Shown here: one piece after another, positions 7,374-14,983 of the stretch | How the letters are laid out: every line of letters starts with the position of its first letter | Numbering within the stretch: position 1 is the first letter of the stretch | NCBI GenBank assembly: GCA_938014855.1 | Contig: CALLQM010000192.1 | Coordinates: 1-22,548 of the forward strand | Direction: 5' to 3' | DNA length: 22,548 nt | Source of the DNA: an uncultured Clostridia bacterium | GTDB lineage: Bacteria; Bacillota; Clostridia; Oscillospirales; Ruminococcaceae | Position numbers and translations under genes: made by a program | The notes under the pieces: generated by a model | Seen by the model: only the letters and a program-made list of their open reading frames with translations | The model's database searches: none | What the model was told of the DNA's origin: nothing

Positions 7374-7419
7374 ATAAATTGTTAAATTGATCAGATTTCA
7401 AAATTGGAGGGTTTGTTAA

Positions 7420-9129
7420 ATGGATCCTATGTCACTTTATAAAAGATGGATGTCCATACCGATGGATGACCTGGATCTTGCCGCTGAACTAAACGCAGTA
7501 AAAGGAAAAGATGAGGAAATCTTTGACCGTTTTTATCGTAATCTTGAATTTGGAACCGCAGGATTGCGCGGAGTGCTTGGTGCGGGAACAAATCGTATGA
7601 ATATCTACACAATTCGCCGTGCTACACAGGGCCTTGCCAATTACCTTAAAAACAAAAGCAAACAGCCCTCTGTTGCAATTTCTTATGACAGCCGTTTGAA
7701 GTCTGACGTTTTTGCTCAGGAAGCGGCAGGAGTTTTGGCCGCAAACGGTATAAAAGTTTATATTTATCGAGAATTGATGCCTGTGCCTGCCTTGTCGTTT
7801 GCAACGCGTGAACTGCATTGTGATGCAGGTATCATGGTGACCGCTTCTCATAACCCTGCAAAATACAATGGATATAAGGTATATGGCGGCGATGGATGTC
7901 AGATTACTGAAATTGCGGCTGGTGCTGTTTTAGAGCAAATCAATCGGCTGGATATCTTTGATGATATTCAAAATGTTTCATTTGGACAAGCCATACAAGA
8001 TAAAAGCGTGGAATACATAACGGATGATTTAATCGGTCAATTCTATGATGCGGTACTTGCTCAACAAATCAATCCAGGAATTTGTGCAAGTGCAGGACTG
8101 AAATTGGTCTATTCACCGCTGAATGGCGCAGGAAATAAGCCGGTTCGACGCGTGCTGAAAGAAATCGGTGCAAAGGACGTCACCATTGTACCCGAACAGG
8201 AACATCCTGACGGCAATTTTCCGACGTGTCCTTATCCGAATCCGGAAATCAAAGAGGCACTTGCAAAAGGATTGGAACTGTCCAAAAAGATTGGAGCAGA
8301 TCTCATGCTTGCTACCGACCCGGATTGTGACCGAGTTGGAATTGCCGTAAGAGCAGGGGACGACTATCAACTGCTTTCCGGGAACCAAGTGGGCGCTTTG
8401 CTTATGGATTACATTATCAAAAATCGTATTGAAAAGGGAACGATGCCCAACGACCCGATTGTTGTGAAATCAATTGTTTCAACCAAATTGGCAGATGCGA
8501 TCGGAAAATCCTATCGGGTAGAAGTACGAAATGTACTGACAGGCTTTAAATATATCGGTGAGCAGATTGCTCAAGTTGAAAAACAGGGACACCCCGAACG
8601 GTTCTTATTTGGATTTGAAGAAAGCTATGGCTATCTTGCGGGAACGCATGTGCGCGACAAAGATGCTGTTGTTGGTTCTATGCTCATAGTCGAAATGGCT
8701 TCATGGTATAAAACAAAAGGCATGAGCTTGGTCGATGCTTTAAATGCACTTTTTGAAAAATTCGGTCTATATTGTGAAAGCGTGTCCAATTTCCAATTTG
8801 AAGGAGCGCAGGGCATGAAGATCATGGCGGGGATGATGGATAAACTTCGCGCAAATCCGCCCAAAGAAATGGCAGGCTTTGAAATTGTACGCACCAGTGA
8901 CTATCTAACATCCGTAGCTGTTACAGCTGAAGGTCAGACGTCAATCGAACTGCCAAAATCCAATGTATTGGAATATGAACTGAGTAACGGCTGTACGGCA
9001 ATTGTTCGTCCATCCGGAACGGAGCCCAAAATTAAGCTGTATTTGTCGATTGTGGGGCAGAATTTGGATGAAATCCATGAGAGAACGACTCAAATTGGTG
9101 AAAATGTAAAAAAAATACTGGGCGTTTGA
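7420..9129 (+). CDS. pgcA: Alpha-phosphoglucomutase / phosphomannomutase (PgcA-like)
   Basis: This cytosolic enzyme interconverts glucose-6-phosphate and glucose-1-phosphate, linking glycolysis to UDP-glucose, glycogen and cell-envelope sugars. The 569 residues fit the Firmicute PgcA group. All four family sites are present: the phosphoserine loop TASHNP with Ser143, the Mg-binding loop DPDCDR (Asp300, Asp302, Asp304), the sugar-specificity loop GFEESYG (398-404), and the phosphate-binding loop RPSGTEPK (530-537). The GFEES form is typical of glucose-preferring PgcA enzymes, but mannose use cannot be excluded. The ATG follows GGAGGG by about eight bases. It is divergent from the mntP riboswitch. 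No clear terminator follows, although rpmE has its own promoter. Confidence 0.95.
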   Translation: MDPMSLYKRWMSIPMDDLDLAAELNAVKGKDEEIFDRFYRNLEFGTAGLRGVLGAGTNRMNIYTIRRATQGLANYLKNKSKQPSVAISYDSRLKSDVFAQEAAGVLAANGIKVYIYRELMPVPALSFATRELHCDAGIMVTASHNPAKYNGYKVYGGDGCQITEIAAGAVLEQINRLDIFDDIQNVSFGQAIQDKSVEYITDDLIGQFYDAVLAQQINPGICASAGLKLVYSPLNGAGNKPVRRVLKEIGAKDVTIVPEQEHPDGNFPTCPYPNPEIKEALAKGLELSKKIGADLMLATDPDCDRVGIAVRAGDDYQLLSGNQVGALLMDYIIKNRIEKGTMPNDPIVVKSIVSTKLADAIGKSYRVEVRNVLTGFKYIGEQIAQVEKQGHPERFLFGFEESYGYLAGTHVRDKDAVVGSMLIVEMASWYKTKGMSLVDALNALFEKFGLYCESVSNFQFEGAQGMKIMAGMMDKLRANPPKEMAGFEIVRTSDYLTSVAVTAEGQTSIELPKSNVLEYELSNGCTAIVRPSGTEPKIKLYLSIVGQNLDEIHERTTQIGENVKKILGV

Positions 9130-9139
9130 TAGAAAAAGC

Positions 9140-9168
9140 TTGATTTTATGTATCAACTGTGTTAAAAT
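9140..9168 (+). promoter_or_regulatory. Putative promoter of rpmE
   Basis: TTGATT (9140-9145) and TAAAAT (9163-9168) are spaced 17 bp, starting just after the upstream gene's stop. Confidence 0.55.
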
Positions 9169-9184
9169 TCAAATGTTACATTTA

Positions 9185-9205
9185 TGGTATCTAGTGTCGA
9201 TGCCA
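9185..9205 (+). promoter_or_regulatory. Leader hairpin immediately before the rpmE ribosome site
   Basis: TGGTATC pairs with GATGCCA (one G-U) around a seven-base loop, ending about five bases before the GAGGTG ribosome site. Autoregulatory L31 leaders are known in Firmicutes, so this could be such an element. I cannot confirm a match to a described consensus. Confidence 0.4.
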
Positions 9206-9223
9206 GAGAGAGGTGAAACAAGT

Positions 9224-9427
9224 ATGAAAAAAGGAATTCATCCGGACTATAAGGAGACTACTATCACCTGCGCTTGCGGTGAAGTCATCCATACCCGTTC
9301 TACCAAAGAGAATATCCGTGTTGAAATTTGTTCAAAGTGCCATCCCTTCTTTACCGGCCGTCAAAAGCTGATTGATTCGGGCGGCCGCGTGGACAGATTT
9401 AAAAAGCGGTTTGGCATGGACAAGTAA
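9224..9427 (+). CDS. rpmE: 50S ribosomal protein L31, zinc-binding (C+) type
   Basis: The 67-residue protein begins MKKGIHPDYKETTITCACG and contains the block EICSKCHPFFTGRQK, which is characteristic of bacterial L31 in the large subunit's central protuberance. Cys16, Cys18, Cys36 and Cys39 form the zinc site, so this is the zinc-requiring C+ form rather than the zinc-independent YtiA-like form. The ATG at 9224 follows GAGGTG by eight bases; upstream in-frame starts from 9140 lack ribosome sites and would add sequence foreign to L31. A promoter and leader hairpin precede it and a strong terminator follows. Confidence 0.97.
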   Translation: MKKGIHPDYKETTITCACGEVIHTRSTKENIRVEICSKCHPFFTGRQKLIDSGGRVDRFKKRFGMDK

Positions 9428-9440
9428 TATTAGCCGACAT

Positions 9441-9468
9441 AACGCAGCCGCATAGCGGCTGCGTTTTT
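9441..9468 (+). terminator. Rho-independent terminator of rpmE
   Basis: An 11-bp perfect stem, AACGCAGCCGC with GCGGCTGCGTT, has a three-base loop and is followed by a T run. Confidence 0.92.
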
Positions 9469-9503
9469 GCTTTTATTCTAGTTTTTAGAAAGGCGGAATC
9501 ACA

Positions 9504-9692
9504 ATGCAAAAAAGTACCGGAATCTTAACTGCTCTTGCGTGTTTTTTGGGAGGAATTATCCTTGGATTTTTGATTGCACCGGTCAAAAAGGGCATATACT
9601 GCGGAAACTATAACGGTAACGTATGTGGAAACACGCAGAATTCCGCGGATGAGGACGAAGAATTCTATGATAAGGATGCTTTGCCGTTTTGA
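9504..9692 (+). CDS. Small single-pass membrane protein of unknown function (62 aa)
   Basis: The start ATG follows AAAGGCGG by about seven bases. Residues 7-26 form one hydrophobic helix rich in Gly (ALACFLGGIILGFLIAP), followed by PVKKG. This recalls the glycine-rich helix of YtxH-like small membrane proteins, but the similarity is too short for a family call. The tail is polar with two further Cys residues and an acidic patch DEDEEFYDKD. The stop codon TGA overlaps the TTG start of the next gene by two bases, so the two are probably translationally coupled. The function is unknown. Confidence 0.6.
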   Translation: MQKSTGILTALACFLGGIILGFLIAPVKKGIYCGNYNGNVCGNTQNSADEDEEFYDKDALPF

Positions 9693-10573
9693 GACGGCTT
9701 GATTATGTGGTTCCTGCGGAATATGACGGGCGCAAAGTCCTCCATTTTTTGCGCGGAAGTGCGGGATGCTCCTATTCATTGGTGCGATCACTTAAAACGT
9801 TTCCGGATGGTATCTTATTAAATGGTGTGCAAACACGTACGATTGATCGACTGCGTGCGGGTGATGTGATTTCGATTACCTTACATGATAAGAAAAATGA
9901 ATCATTATTCAGTGATATCCAAGTTCCGATACTTTATGAAGATGAGGATGTTATTGTTTTTAATAAACCATCCGATATGGCATGTCATGAAGCTAAGCAA
10001 AGACAGCAGGGAACGCTTGCGAATGTGTTTGCGGCGCACTGCGCAAAACGAGGCGAATCTATGCCTTGCCGCATCTTAAACCGGCTGGATAAAGATACAA
10101 CCGGTACGGTTTTGATTGCAAAAAATGCGTTTGCCGCGGCTTCTCTCACCGGAAACGTGGACAAACTATATCTTGCCGTAGTCGCAGGACAGTTGAACCC
10201 TTTGGATGGACAAATCGATGCGCCAATCGGTCAGCCGGATCGCACCAACCCGCGTCGATGCGTTTGTAATGAGGGACAGCGTTCAGTGACGCAATACCAC
10301 ACGACAGCCTTTGGTAGAGACTATTCGGTCGTTCAATGCACTTTGCATACCGGACGCACCCACCAAATCCGCGTGCATATGAGCAATTTGAATCATCCGC
10401 TTTTGGGAGATCATTTGTATGGCGGTGATGATTCACTCATCCAAAGGCAGGCATTACATTGCGCCAGACTAATATTTATACATCCCGTAAGTAAAAAACG
10501 CATAAAAATAGAAGCTCCTTTACCTCAAGATATGCAAAAATTGACTCGTCAGGCGGTTATAAGATGGCAATAA
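9689..10573 (+). CDS. RluA-family 23S rRNA/tRNA pseudouridine synthase
   Basis: It isomerises specific uridines in structured RNA to pseudouridine. An S4-like N-terminal RNA-binding region (about 10-70) precedes the RluA catalytic domain. The active-site block RLDKDTTG has its catalytic Asp at 134; the later block HTGRTHQIRVHM and the motif HPLLGDHLYGG are also typical. The 294 residues are close to RluD-type enzymes. The start is inferred as TTG at 9689, overlapping the preceding stop; the next in-frame start would remove the conserved N-terminal strand. The ribosome site is weak (AAGGAT), consistent with coupling. The target uridine cannot be told from sequence; RluC, RluD or RluA specificity are all possible. 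Confidence 0.9.
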   Translation: MRRLDYVVPAEYDGRKVLHFLRGSAGCSYSLVRSLKTFPDGILLNGVQTRTIDRLRAGDVISITLHDKKNESLFSDIQVPILYEDEDVIVFNKPSDMACHEAKQRQQGTLANVFAAHCAKRGESMPCRILNRLDKDTTGTVLIAKNAFAAASLTGNVDKLYLAVVAGQLNPLDGQIDAPIGQPDRTNPRRCVCNEGQRSVTQYHTTAFGRDYSVVQCTLHTGRTHQIRVHMSNLNHPLLGDHLYGGDDSLIQRQALHCARLIFIHPVSKKRIKIEAPLPQDMQKLTRQAVIRWQ

Positions 10574-10616
10574 TGCATAAACATTAATATATAATGAATA
10601 TTTTTTCATATTTAGG

Positions 10617-10644
10617 TTGATTTTATCCAATATATGTGTATAAT
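10617..10644 (+). promoter_or_regulatory. Promoter of the first amino-acid binding lipoprotein
   Basis: TTGATT (10617-10622) and TATAAT (10639-10644) have a 16-bp spacer. The -10 is inside the perfect palindrome GTATAATTATAC (10638-10649). The block before and over the -10 (ATAT, two bases, GTGTATAAT) is repeated at the second binding-protein promoter. Confidence 0.7.
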
Positions 10645-10691
10645 TATACTTACAACAGATTGAGGTACATAACATATTTGGAGGAATCAAA

Positions 10692-11531
10692 ATGAAAAAA
10701 ATAATTGCTTTAACATTTGCTCTTTTGATGACCGCATCGTTTACGGCATGCGGAAGTAAAACAGAAACGGCGTCATCTTCGTCCGCTGATACGAGCAGTG
10801 ACGCTTCCAGTGCGGTGTCGGAAGAAAGTACGACCGAAACCCCAAACATTGACCGTATTAAAGCGTCTGGCAAGCTCGTCATGTGCACAAATGCGGCATT
10901 CCCGCCGTTTGAATATGTAGGTGCTGATGGCAAGCCGGCCGGTGTTGATGTAGAAATCGCGCAGGCAATCGCAGATGATTTAGGTGTACAGTTGGAAGTA
11001 GTCGATATGAATTTTGATTTGCTGATCGACTCTGTGAAAGCCGGAAAAGCGGATTTTGCGGCCGCCGGAATGACGATTAAACCGGAACGCTTGGAACAAG
11101 TTGATTTTTCGGATGAATATGTGCAGTCAGCGCAATATGTCATCACCAAAAAAGGCAGCGATGTTTCTGCGGATAATCTTGATGGTCTGACCATTGCGGT
11201 ACAGGAAGCAACCACCGGTGATTTTTATGCAACCGATGAGCTCAATGCAAAAGAGGTTTTGCGTTTTAAGAGTGGTATCGAAGCTGGTTCGGCACTCTCT
11301 GCCGGTAAATGCGATGCTGTTATTATCGATAAACTGCCCGCTGAAAGCATTGCCGCCAACAGCAATGGTGAGCTTGAAGTATCCACGCAGTCTCTGACCG
11401 AAGAAAGCTATGCGATAGCTGTGAAAAAAGAATGTCCCGATCTGCTTGAAGCAATCAACAACGTTCTCAATAAACTTGTTGAAGAAGGAAAAGTAGACGC
11501 GCTTGTTACAAAACACATGACGCAGGCGTAA
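10692..11531 (+). CDS. Amino-acid ABC transporter substrate-binding lipoprotein, stand-alone copy
   Basis: A family-3 solute-binding protein of 279 residues. The signal peptide ends in a lipobox with the modified Cys at 20 (SFTAC), followed by a Ser/Thr/Ala-rich tether to about residue 55. The binding domain shows FPPFEY near the start and GMTIKPERLEQVDFSDEY, whose Arg normally grips the ligand carboxylate. CDAVIIDKLP supplies the Asp that usually binds the alpha-amino group. It would capture a polar or charged amino acid outside the membrane; the exact ligand is not readable. It has its own promoter, GGAGG ribosome site and terminator, and lacks its own permease. It is about two thirds identical by eye to the next binding protein and probably feeds the same transporter. 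Confidence 0.93.
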   Translation: MKKIIALTFALLMTASFTACGSKTETASSSSADTSSDASSAVSEESTTETPNIDRIKASGKLVMCTNAAFPPFEYVGADGKPAGVDVEIAQAIADDLGVQLEVVDMNFDLLIDSVKAGKADFAAAGMTIKPERLEQVDFSDEYVQSAQYVITKKGSDVSADNLDGLTIAVQEATTGDFYATDELNAKEVLRFKSGIEAGSALSAGKCDAVIIDKLPAESIAANSNGELEVSTQSLTEESYAIAVKKECPDLLEAINNVLNKLVEEGKVDALVTKHMTQA

Positions 11532-11543
11532 ATTAAATAAAAT

Positions 11544-11576
11544 GGCGGCGGGAGTATGAATTTCCGCCGCTTTTTC
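11544..11576 (+). terminator. Rho-independent terminator
   Basis: GCGGCGG pairs with CCGCCGC around a 12-base loop, followed by TTTTT, 13 bases after the stop codon. Confidence 0.88.
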
Positions 11577-11607
11577 GTATTTTCTGTATAATCTTTCAGT
11601 TATACCC

Positions 11608-11635
11608 TTGCATTTGACGAATATCCGTGTATAAT
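11608..11635 (+). promoter_or_regulatory. Promoter of the amino-acid ABC operon
   Basis: TTGCAT (11608-11613) and TATAAT (11630-11635) have a 16-bp spacer. The transcript would start near 11642, leaving a leader of about 130 bases. Confidence 0.7.
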
Positions 11636-11644
11636 ATTGTATGT

Positions 11645-11755
11645 TACAAAAGTATTAAGAACTTTTGTATAAACAATAAGATGTTGAAAATCATTGATAA
11701 ATGAGAGGTAGTTTCATTTATCAATGACGAACAATAATGATTCCCGGAAACGGGG
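11645..11755 (+). promoter_or_regulatory. Structured 5' leader with three hairpins, unassigned regulatory element
   Basis: Three inverted repeats occupy the leader. TACAAAAGT and ACTTTTGTA flank seven bases (11645-11669), right at the predicted transcript start. TCATTGATAAATGA and its exact complement flank a nine-base loop GAGGTAGTT (11691-11727). CCCG and CGGG flank a GAAA tetraloop (11743-11754), directly before the AAGGAG ribosome site. None is followed by a T run, so they are not simple terminators. I do not recognise a known riboswitch class. The first could also be a protein operator. Confidence 0.5.
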
Positions 11756-11773
11756 AAAAGGAGAACATTAAAA

Positions 11774-12607
11774 ATGAAAAAGATAATGGCACTTATGACA
11801 GCGTGTATGTTGGCTTTGTCCATGACTGCATGCGGATCAAAATCCGATGAACAAACTGCTTCTTCTGAAGCGGCCTCTGAAGCTGAGACTCAGTCCACTG
11901 AAGAATCGGCAGAAGAAAATTCTTTGGAAGCAATCAAAGCAGAAGGCAAGATTGTGATGCTCACAAACGCGACATTCCCTCCGTTTGAGTATATTGGCGG
12001 AGATGGCGAAGTAGCAGGTGTTGATGCAGACGTTGCAAAAGAGATCGCAAAAGATCTTGACGTTGAGCTGGAAGTTTTGGATATGAATTTTGATTTGCTG
12101 ATTGAAGCAGTTAAAGTTGGAAAAGGCGATTTTGCGGCCGCTGGAATGACCATTACTCCGGAACGTCAGGAGCAGGTTGATTTTTCAACAGAATATGTAA
12201 AATCTTCTCAGTATCTGATTGTTCAGAAGGGAAGCGAGATTACCAAAGATACACTGGACGGAACCACGATTGCCGTGCAGGAATCCACAACCGGTGATTT
12301 CTATGCGACCGATGAAGTACAGGCAAAAGAAGTACTGCGTTTTAAAAATGCAACCGAAACCGGTGCGGCGCTTTCTTCCGGAAAATGTGATGCTGTGATC
12401 TTGGATAAACTTCCGGCAGAAGCAGTCGTTGCCAACAGCAACGGAAAATTGGAATTAATTGAAGAACCTTTGACAGAAGAGAGCTATGCTCTTGCTGTAA
12501 AAAAAGGCAATACCGAACTGCTGGATGCGATCAATGCGACGCTGCAGAGAATGATGGATGAAGGCAAGATTGATGAACTTGTAACCGAACATGCAAATGC
12601 GGCATAA
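11774..12607 (+). CDS. Amino-acid ABC transporter substrate-binding lipoprotein, operon copy
   Basis: A 277-residue paralogue of the preceding binding protein, with a lipobox Cys at 20 (SMTAC). An acidic Ser/Glu tether covers about residues 21-52. The binding signatures are the same: FPPFEY, GMTITPERQEQVDFSTEY and CDAVILDKLP. The tether is Glu-rich here and Ser/Thr-rich in the first copy, while the ligand-binding blocks are nearly unchanged, suggesting similar ligands. It is the first gene of an operon with the permease and ATPase. The ribosome site AAGGAGA is nine bases before the ATG. The unusual structured leader upstream is probably regulatory. Confidence 0.94.
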   Translation: MKKIMALMTACMLALSMTACGSKSDEQTASSEAASEAETQSTEESAEENSLEAIKAEGKIVMLTNATFPPFEYIGGDGEVAGVDADVAKEIAKDLDVELEVLDMNFDLLIEAVKVGKGDFAAAGMTITPERQEQVDFSTEYVKSSQYLIVQKGSEITKDTLDGTTIAVQESTTGDFYATDEVQAKEVLRFKNATETGAALSSGKCDAVILDKLPAEAVVANSNGKLELIEEPLTEESYALAVKKGNTELLDAINATLQRMMDEGKIDELVTEHANAA

Positions 12608-12646
12608 ACCACAGCACCCAAATACCACGGAAAGCAGGGGATGACA

Positions 12647-13345
12647 ATGGCGGCATTTTTACAGGAAAATTATAACAATCTCTATATTGCCCTATTGGCG
12701 GATGACAGGTGGAAACAGTATCTGGAAGGCCTCGGACGCACATTGCTGATTGCCGCCTGTGCAACACTCATTGGAATCTTAATTGGTATGATCATTGCAG
12801 TGATCAAGGTTTCAGCGGCCTCAAACCGCAAACTTCGGTTTTTAGAAATGCTGTGTGATCTATACCTGACTGTGATTCGTGGCACTCCGGTTGTCGTACA
12901 GCTTTTGATTTTATATACGGCGGTTTTCACTTCCATGACAAACGGAACTCCTGTTGCAATTATTGGATTCGGTCTCAATTCCGGCGCCTATGTAGCGGAA
13001 ATCTTCCGTTCAGGCATTATGTCGATTCCAAAAGGACAAATGGAAGCCGGCCGTTCACTTGGTTTGACCAGTTGGATGACTATGCGGCTGATTATTTTGC
13101 CGCAGGCCATTAAAAATATCCTTCCGGCCTTGTTTAATGAGTTTATTACATTGCTCAAAGAAACTTCGGTTGCAGGTATGATTGCGGTACGTGATCTGAC
13201 AAAAGTGGCCGACGGTATCAAAGGAAGAGCATTTATTGCAGAACCGTTGTTTATTGCGGCACTCATCTATTTGGTGCTTGTTGTCGGAATGATGCAGGTA
13301 CAGAAGAGACTGGAAAGGAGGCTGGCCAAGAGTGATCGACGTTAA
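12647..13345 (+). CDS. Amino-acid ABC transporter permease
   Basis: An inner-membrane channel subunit of the polar amino-acid (His/Glu/Gln/Arg/opine) transporter family. The 232 residues hold about five transmembrane helices. The cytoplasmic coupling loop reads SGIMSIPKGQMEAGRSLGLT, which contacts the ATPase; the block LTVIRGTPVVVQLLI is also typical. The ATG at 12647 is preferred because AGGGG lies six bases upstream; the ATG at 12641 directly abuts that ribosome site. It lies 39 bp after the binding protein, and its end overlaps the ATPase gene by 14 bases, so the three genes form one operon. Confidence 0.94.
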   Translation: MAAFLQENYNNLYIALLADDRWKQYLEGLGRTLLIAACATLIGILIGMIIAVIKVSAASNRKLRFLEMLCDLYLTVIRGTPVVVQLLILYTAVFTSMTNGTPVAIIGFGLNSGAYVAEIFRSGIMSIPKGQMEAGRSLGLTSWMTMRLIILPQAIKNILPALFNEFITLLKETSVAGMIAVRDLTKVADGIKGRAFIAEPLFIAALIYLVLVVGMMQVQKRLERRLAKSDRR

Positions 13346-14054
13346 AAACCTTCAAAAATCGTTTTTTGGAAATCAGGTTCTAAAAGGAATCAATGAAACC
13401 ATTCAAAAAGGAGAAAAGGTAGTCGTCATCGGTCCCTCGGGTTCCGGTAAGTCCACGTTTTTGCGTTGTCTGAATTTGCTTGAAATTCCAACAGGCGGCG
13501 AAATTTGGTTTGAAGGCACTAATATCACCGATAAAAAGTGCAACATTAATCAGCTGCGTCAAAAAATGGGTATGGTGTTTCAGTCATTTAATTTGTTTGG
13601 GCATTTGACCGTTCAGGAAAACATCACATTAGCGCCGGTGCGTCTAAAGCTGATGACACAAGAGCAGGCAAATGAAAAAGCAGAGCAGCTGTTAAGCCGC
13701 ATAGGACTTTCGGATAAGGCGAGCAGCTATCCTTCTCAGCTTTCGGGTGGTCAGCAGCAGCGAATTGCGATTGTGCGTGCGCTTGCAATGAATCCGGATG
13801 TAATGCTGTTTGATGAACCTACTTCAGCGCTTGACCCGGAAATGGTTGGGGAAGTGCTCGAACTTATGAAACAGCTGGCGGATGAAGGGATGACCATGGT
13901 GGTTGTCACGCATGAAATGGGATTTGCACGTGACGTGGCTACTCGTGTTCTCTTTATGGACGGCGGGCAGATTTTGGAACAAAACACTCCAAACGAGTTT
14001 TTCTCCAACCCGAAAAACCCGCGATTAAAGGATTTTCTTTCAAAGGTCTTATAA
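13332..14054 (+). CDS. Amino-acid ABC transporter ATP-binding protein (GlnQ-like)
   Basis: The cytosolic motor of the uptake system. Walker A is GPSGSGKST (34-42), the Q-loop region is VFQSFNLF, the ABC signature is LSGGQQQR (137-144), Walker B ends in Asp161-Glu162 (LFDEPTSALD), and the switch His is 194 (THEMGF). The 240 residues match GlnQ/HisP-type ATPases. The start is GTG at 13332, overlapping the permease by 14 bases, with AAGGAGG about ten bases upstream; translational coupling is likely. A strong terminator closes the operon. Confidence 0.96.
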   Translation: MIDVKNLQKSFFGNQVLKGINETIQKGEKVVVIGPSGSGKSTFLRCLNLLEIPTGGEIWFEGTNITDKKCNINQLRQKMGMVFQSFNLFGHLTVQENITLAPVRLKLMTQEQANEKAEQLLSRIGLSDKASSYPSQLSGGQQQRIAIVRALAMNPDVMLFDEPTSALDPEMVGEVLELMKQLADEGMTMVVVTHEMGFARDVATRVLFMDGGQILEQNTPNEFFSNPKNPRLKDFLSKVL

Positions 14055-14077
14055 TTTTTGCAAAAATATGCTAAAAT

Positions 14078-14105
14078 AAGGGCGCACGTTACGTGCGCCC
14101 TTTAT
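14078..14105 (+). terminator. Rho-independent terminator of the ABC operon
   Basis: AAGGGCGCACG pairs with CGTGCGCCCTT around a TTA loop, ending in TTATTATT. It lies about 20 bases before the next gene. Confidence 0.9.
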
Positions 14106-14126
14106 TATTAGATGGTGGTGGAATGG

Positions 14127-14897
14127 TTGAAACTTTTATTTTTTGGAGACATAGTAGGGCAGGCTGGCTGTGAAAAATTGAGGAATGAACTGCCGCGTTT
14201 AAAAAAGGAATTAGGGGTCGGTATCGTTGTGGCAAACGGAGAAAATTCTGCGGAAGGCAACGGAATAACCCCACATAGCGCGCATCATTTATTTGACAGC
14301 GGTATCGATATTATTACAACGGGAAATCATTCTTTGCGCCGACGCGAAATCTATGATATTCTGGAAAAGCAGACAGGCGTAATTCGTCCGGCGAATTACC
14401 ATCCAAATGCACCCGGCACGGGTGTGTTTTATTACGATCATCCTTCCTTTCCACTTTATGTGATTAATCTGCAAGGTCGCGTGTATATGGATGGGATTCA
14501 TCAAAATCCTTTTGAATGTGCAGACCAATTGCTTGAAACTATAAAATGTCCCAATATTTTAGTTGATTTTCATGCGGAGGCAACCGCTGAAAAGATTGCA
14601 ATGGGCCATTATTTGGATGGGCGGGTATCGGCTGTGATTGGTACTCATACTCATGTACAGACGGCGGATGAGCGTATCCTTCCAAACGGTACGGCTTATA
14701 TTACAGACGCCGGAATGTGCGGAGGAAAAAATTCCATACTGGGTGTTTATAAAAAGAAAGCAATTGAACGCCTTCGTACAAATCTTCCGCATCGCTTTTC
14801 AAATGACCCGGAAGATATTGAACTGAACGGAGTTTTGTTAGATTTTGCGAAATCCGGTAAAATTACTTCAATTACACGCATTCATGTGGATGCATAA
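14127..14897 (+). CDS. YmdB-type metallophosphoesterase (TIGR00282 family)
   Basis: A di-metal phosphodiesterase; in Bacillus subtilis YmdB cleaves 2',3'-cyclic and 3',5'-cyclic nucleotides and influences biofilm and motility decisions. With the TTG start at 14127 the metal ligands fall at Asp8, Glu39, Asn40, Asn67, His149, His174 and His176, within one residue of the Bacillus numbering; this and GGTGG upstream decide the start. An ATG at 14112 would add five residues and has no ribosome site. The protein is 256 residues long. Blocks INLQGRVY, VDFHAEATAEK and GTHTHVQTAD are as in YmdB. The segment after Asn67-His68, usually TWD, is SLRR here. No convincing promoter is visible after the preceding terminator. 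Confidence 0.9.
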   Translation: MKLLFFGDIVGQAGCEKLRNELPRLKKELGVGIVVANGENSAEGNGITPHSAHHLFDSGIDIITTGNHSLRRREIYDILEKQTGVIRPANYHPNAPGTGVFYYDHPSFPLYVINLQGRVYMDGIHQNPFECADQLLETIKCPNILVDFHAEATAEKIAMGHYLDGRVSAVIGTHTHVQTADERILPNGTAYITDAGMCGGKNSILGVYKKKAIERLRTNLPHRFSNDPEDIELNGVLLDFAKSGKITSITRIHVDA

Positions 14898-14922
14898 AAA
14901 TAGAGGAATTCTTATTCTTTCG

Positions 14923-14951
14923 TTGAATTCAGATTCCAAATAGGGTATAAT
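14923..14951 (+). promoter_or_regulatory. Promoter of the family-5 binding lipoprotein
   Basis: TTGAAT (14923-14928) and a perfect TATAAT (14946-14951) are 17 bp apart, ending about 33 bp before the ATG. Confidence 0.78.
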
Positions 14952-14983
14952 ATACAAATCATTGATTATTGCTGGAGAATAAG

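Noticed and set aside
10520..11215. A 231-residue minus-strand frame over the rluA end and first binding protein
   Set aside because: It covers a promoter and the coding strand of a clear lipoprotein; its composition is that of reversed Ser/Ala codons.
11691..11727. The 14-bp hairpin as a rho-independent terminator
   Set aside because: The second arm is followed by CGAACAATAA, not a T run, and the coding gene lies downstream.
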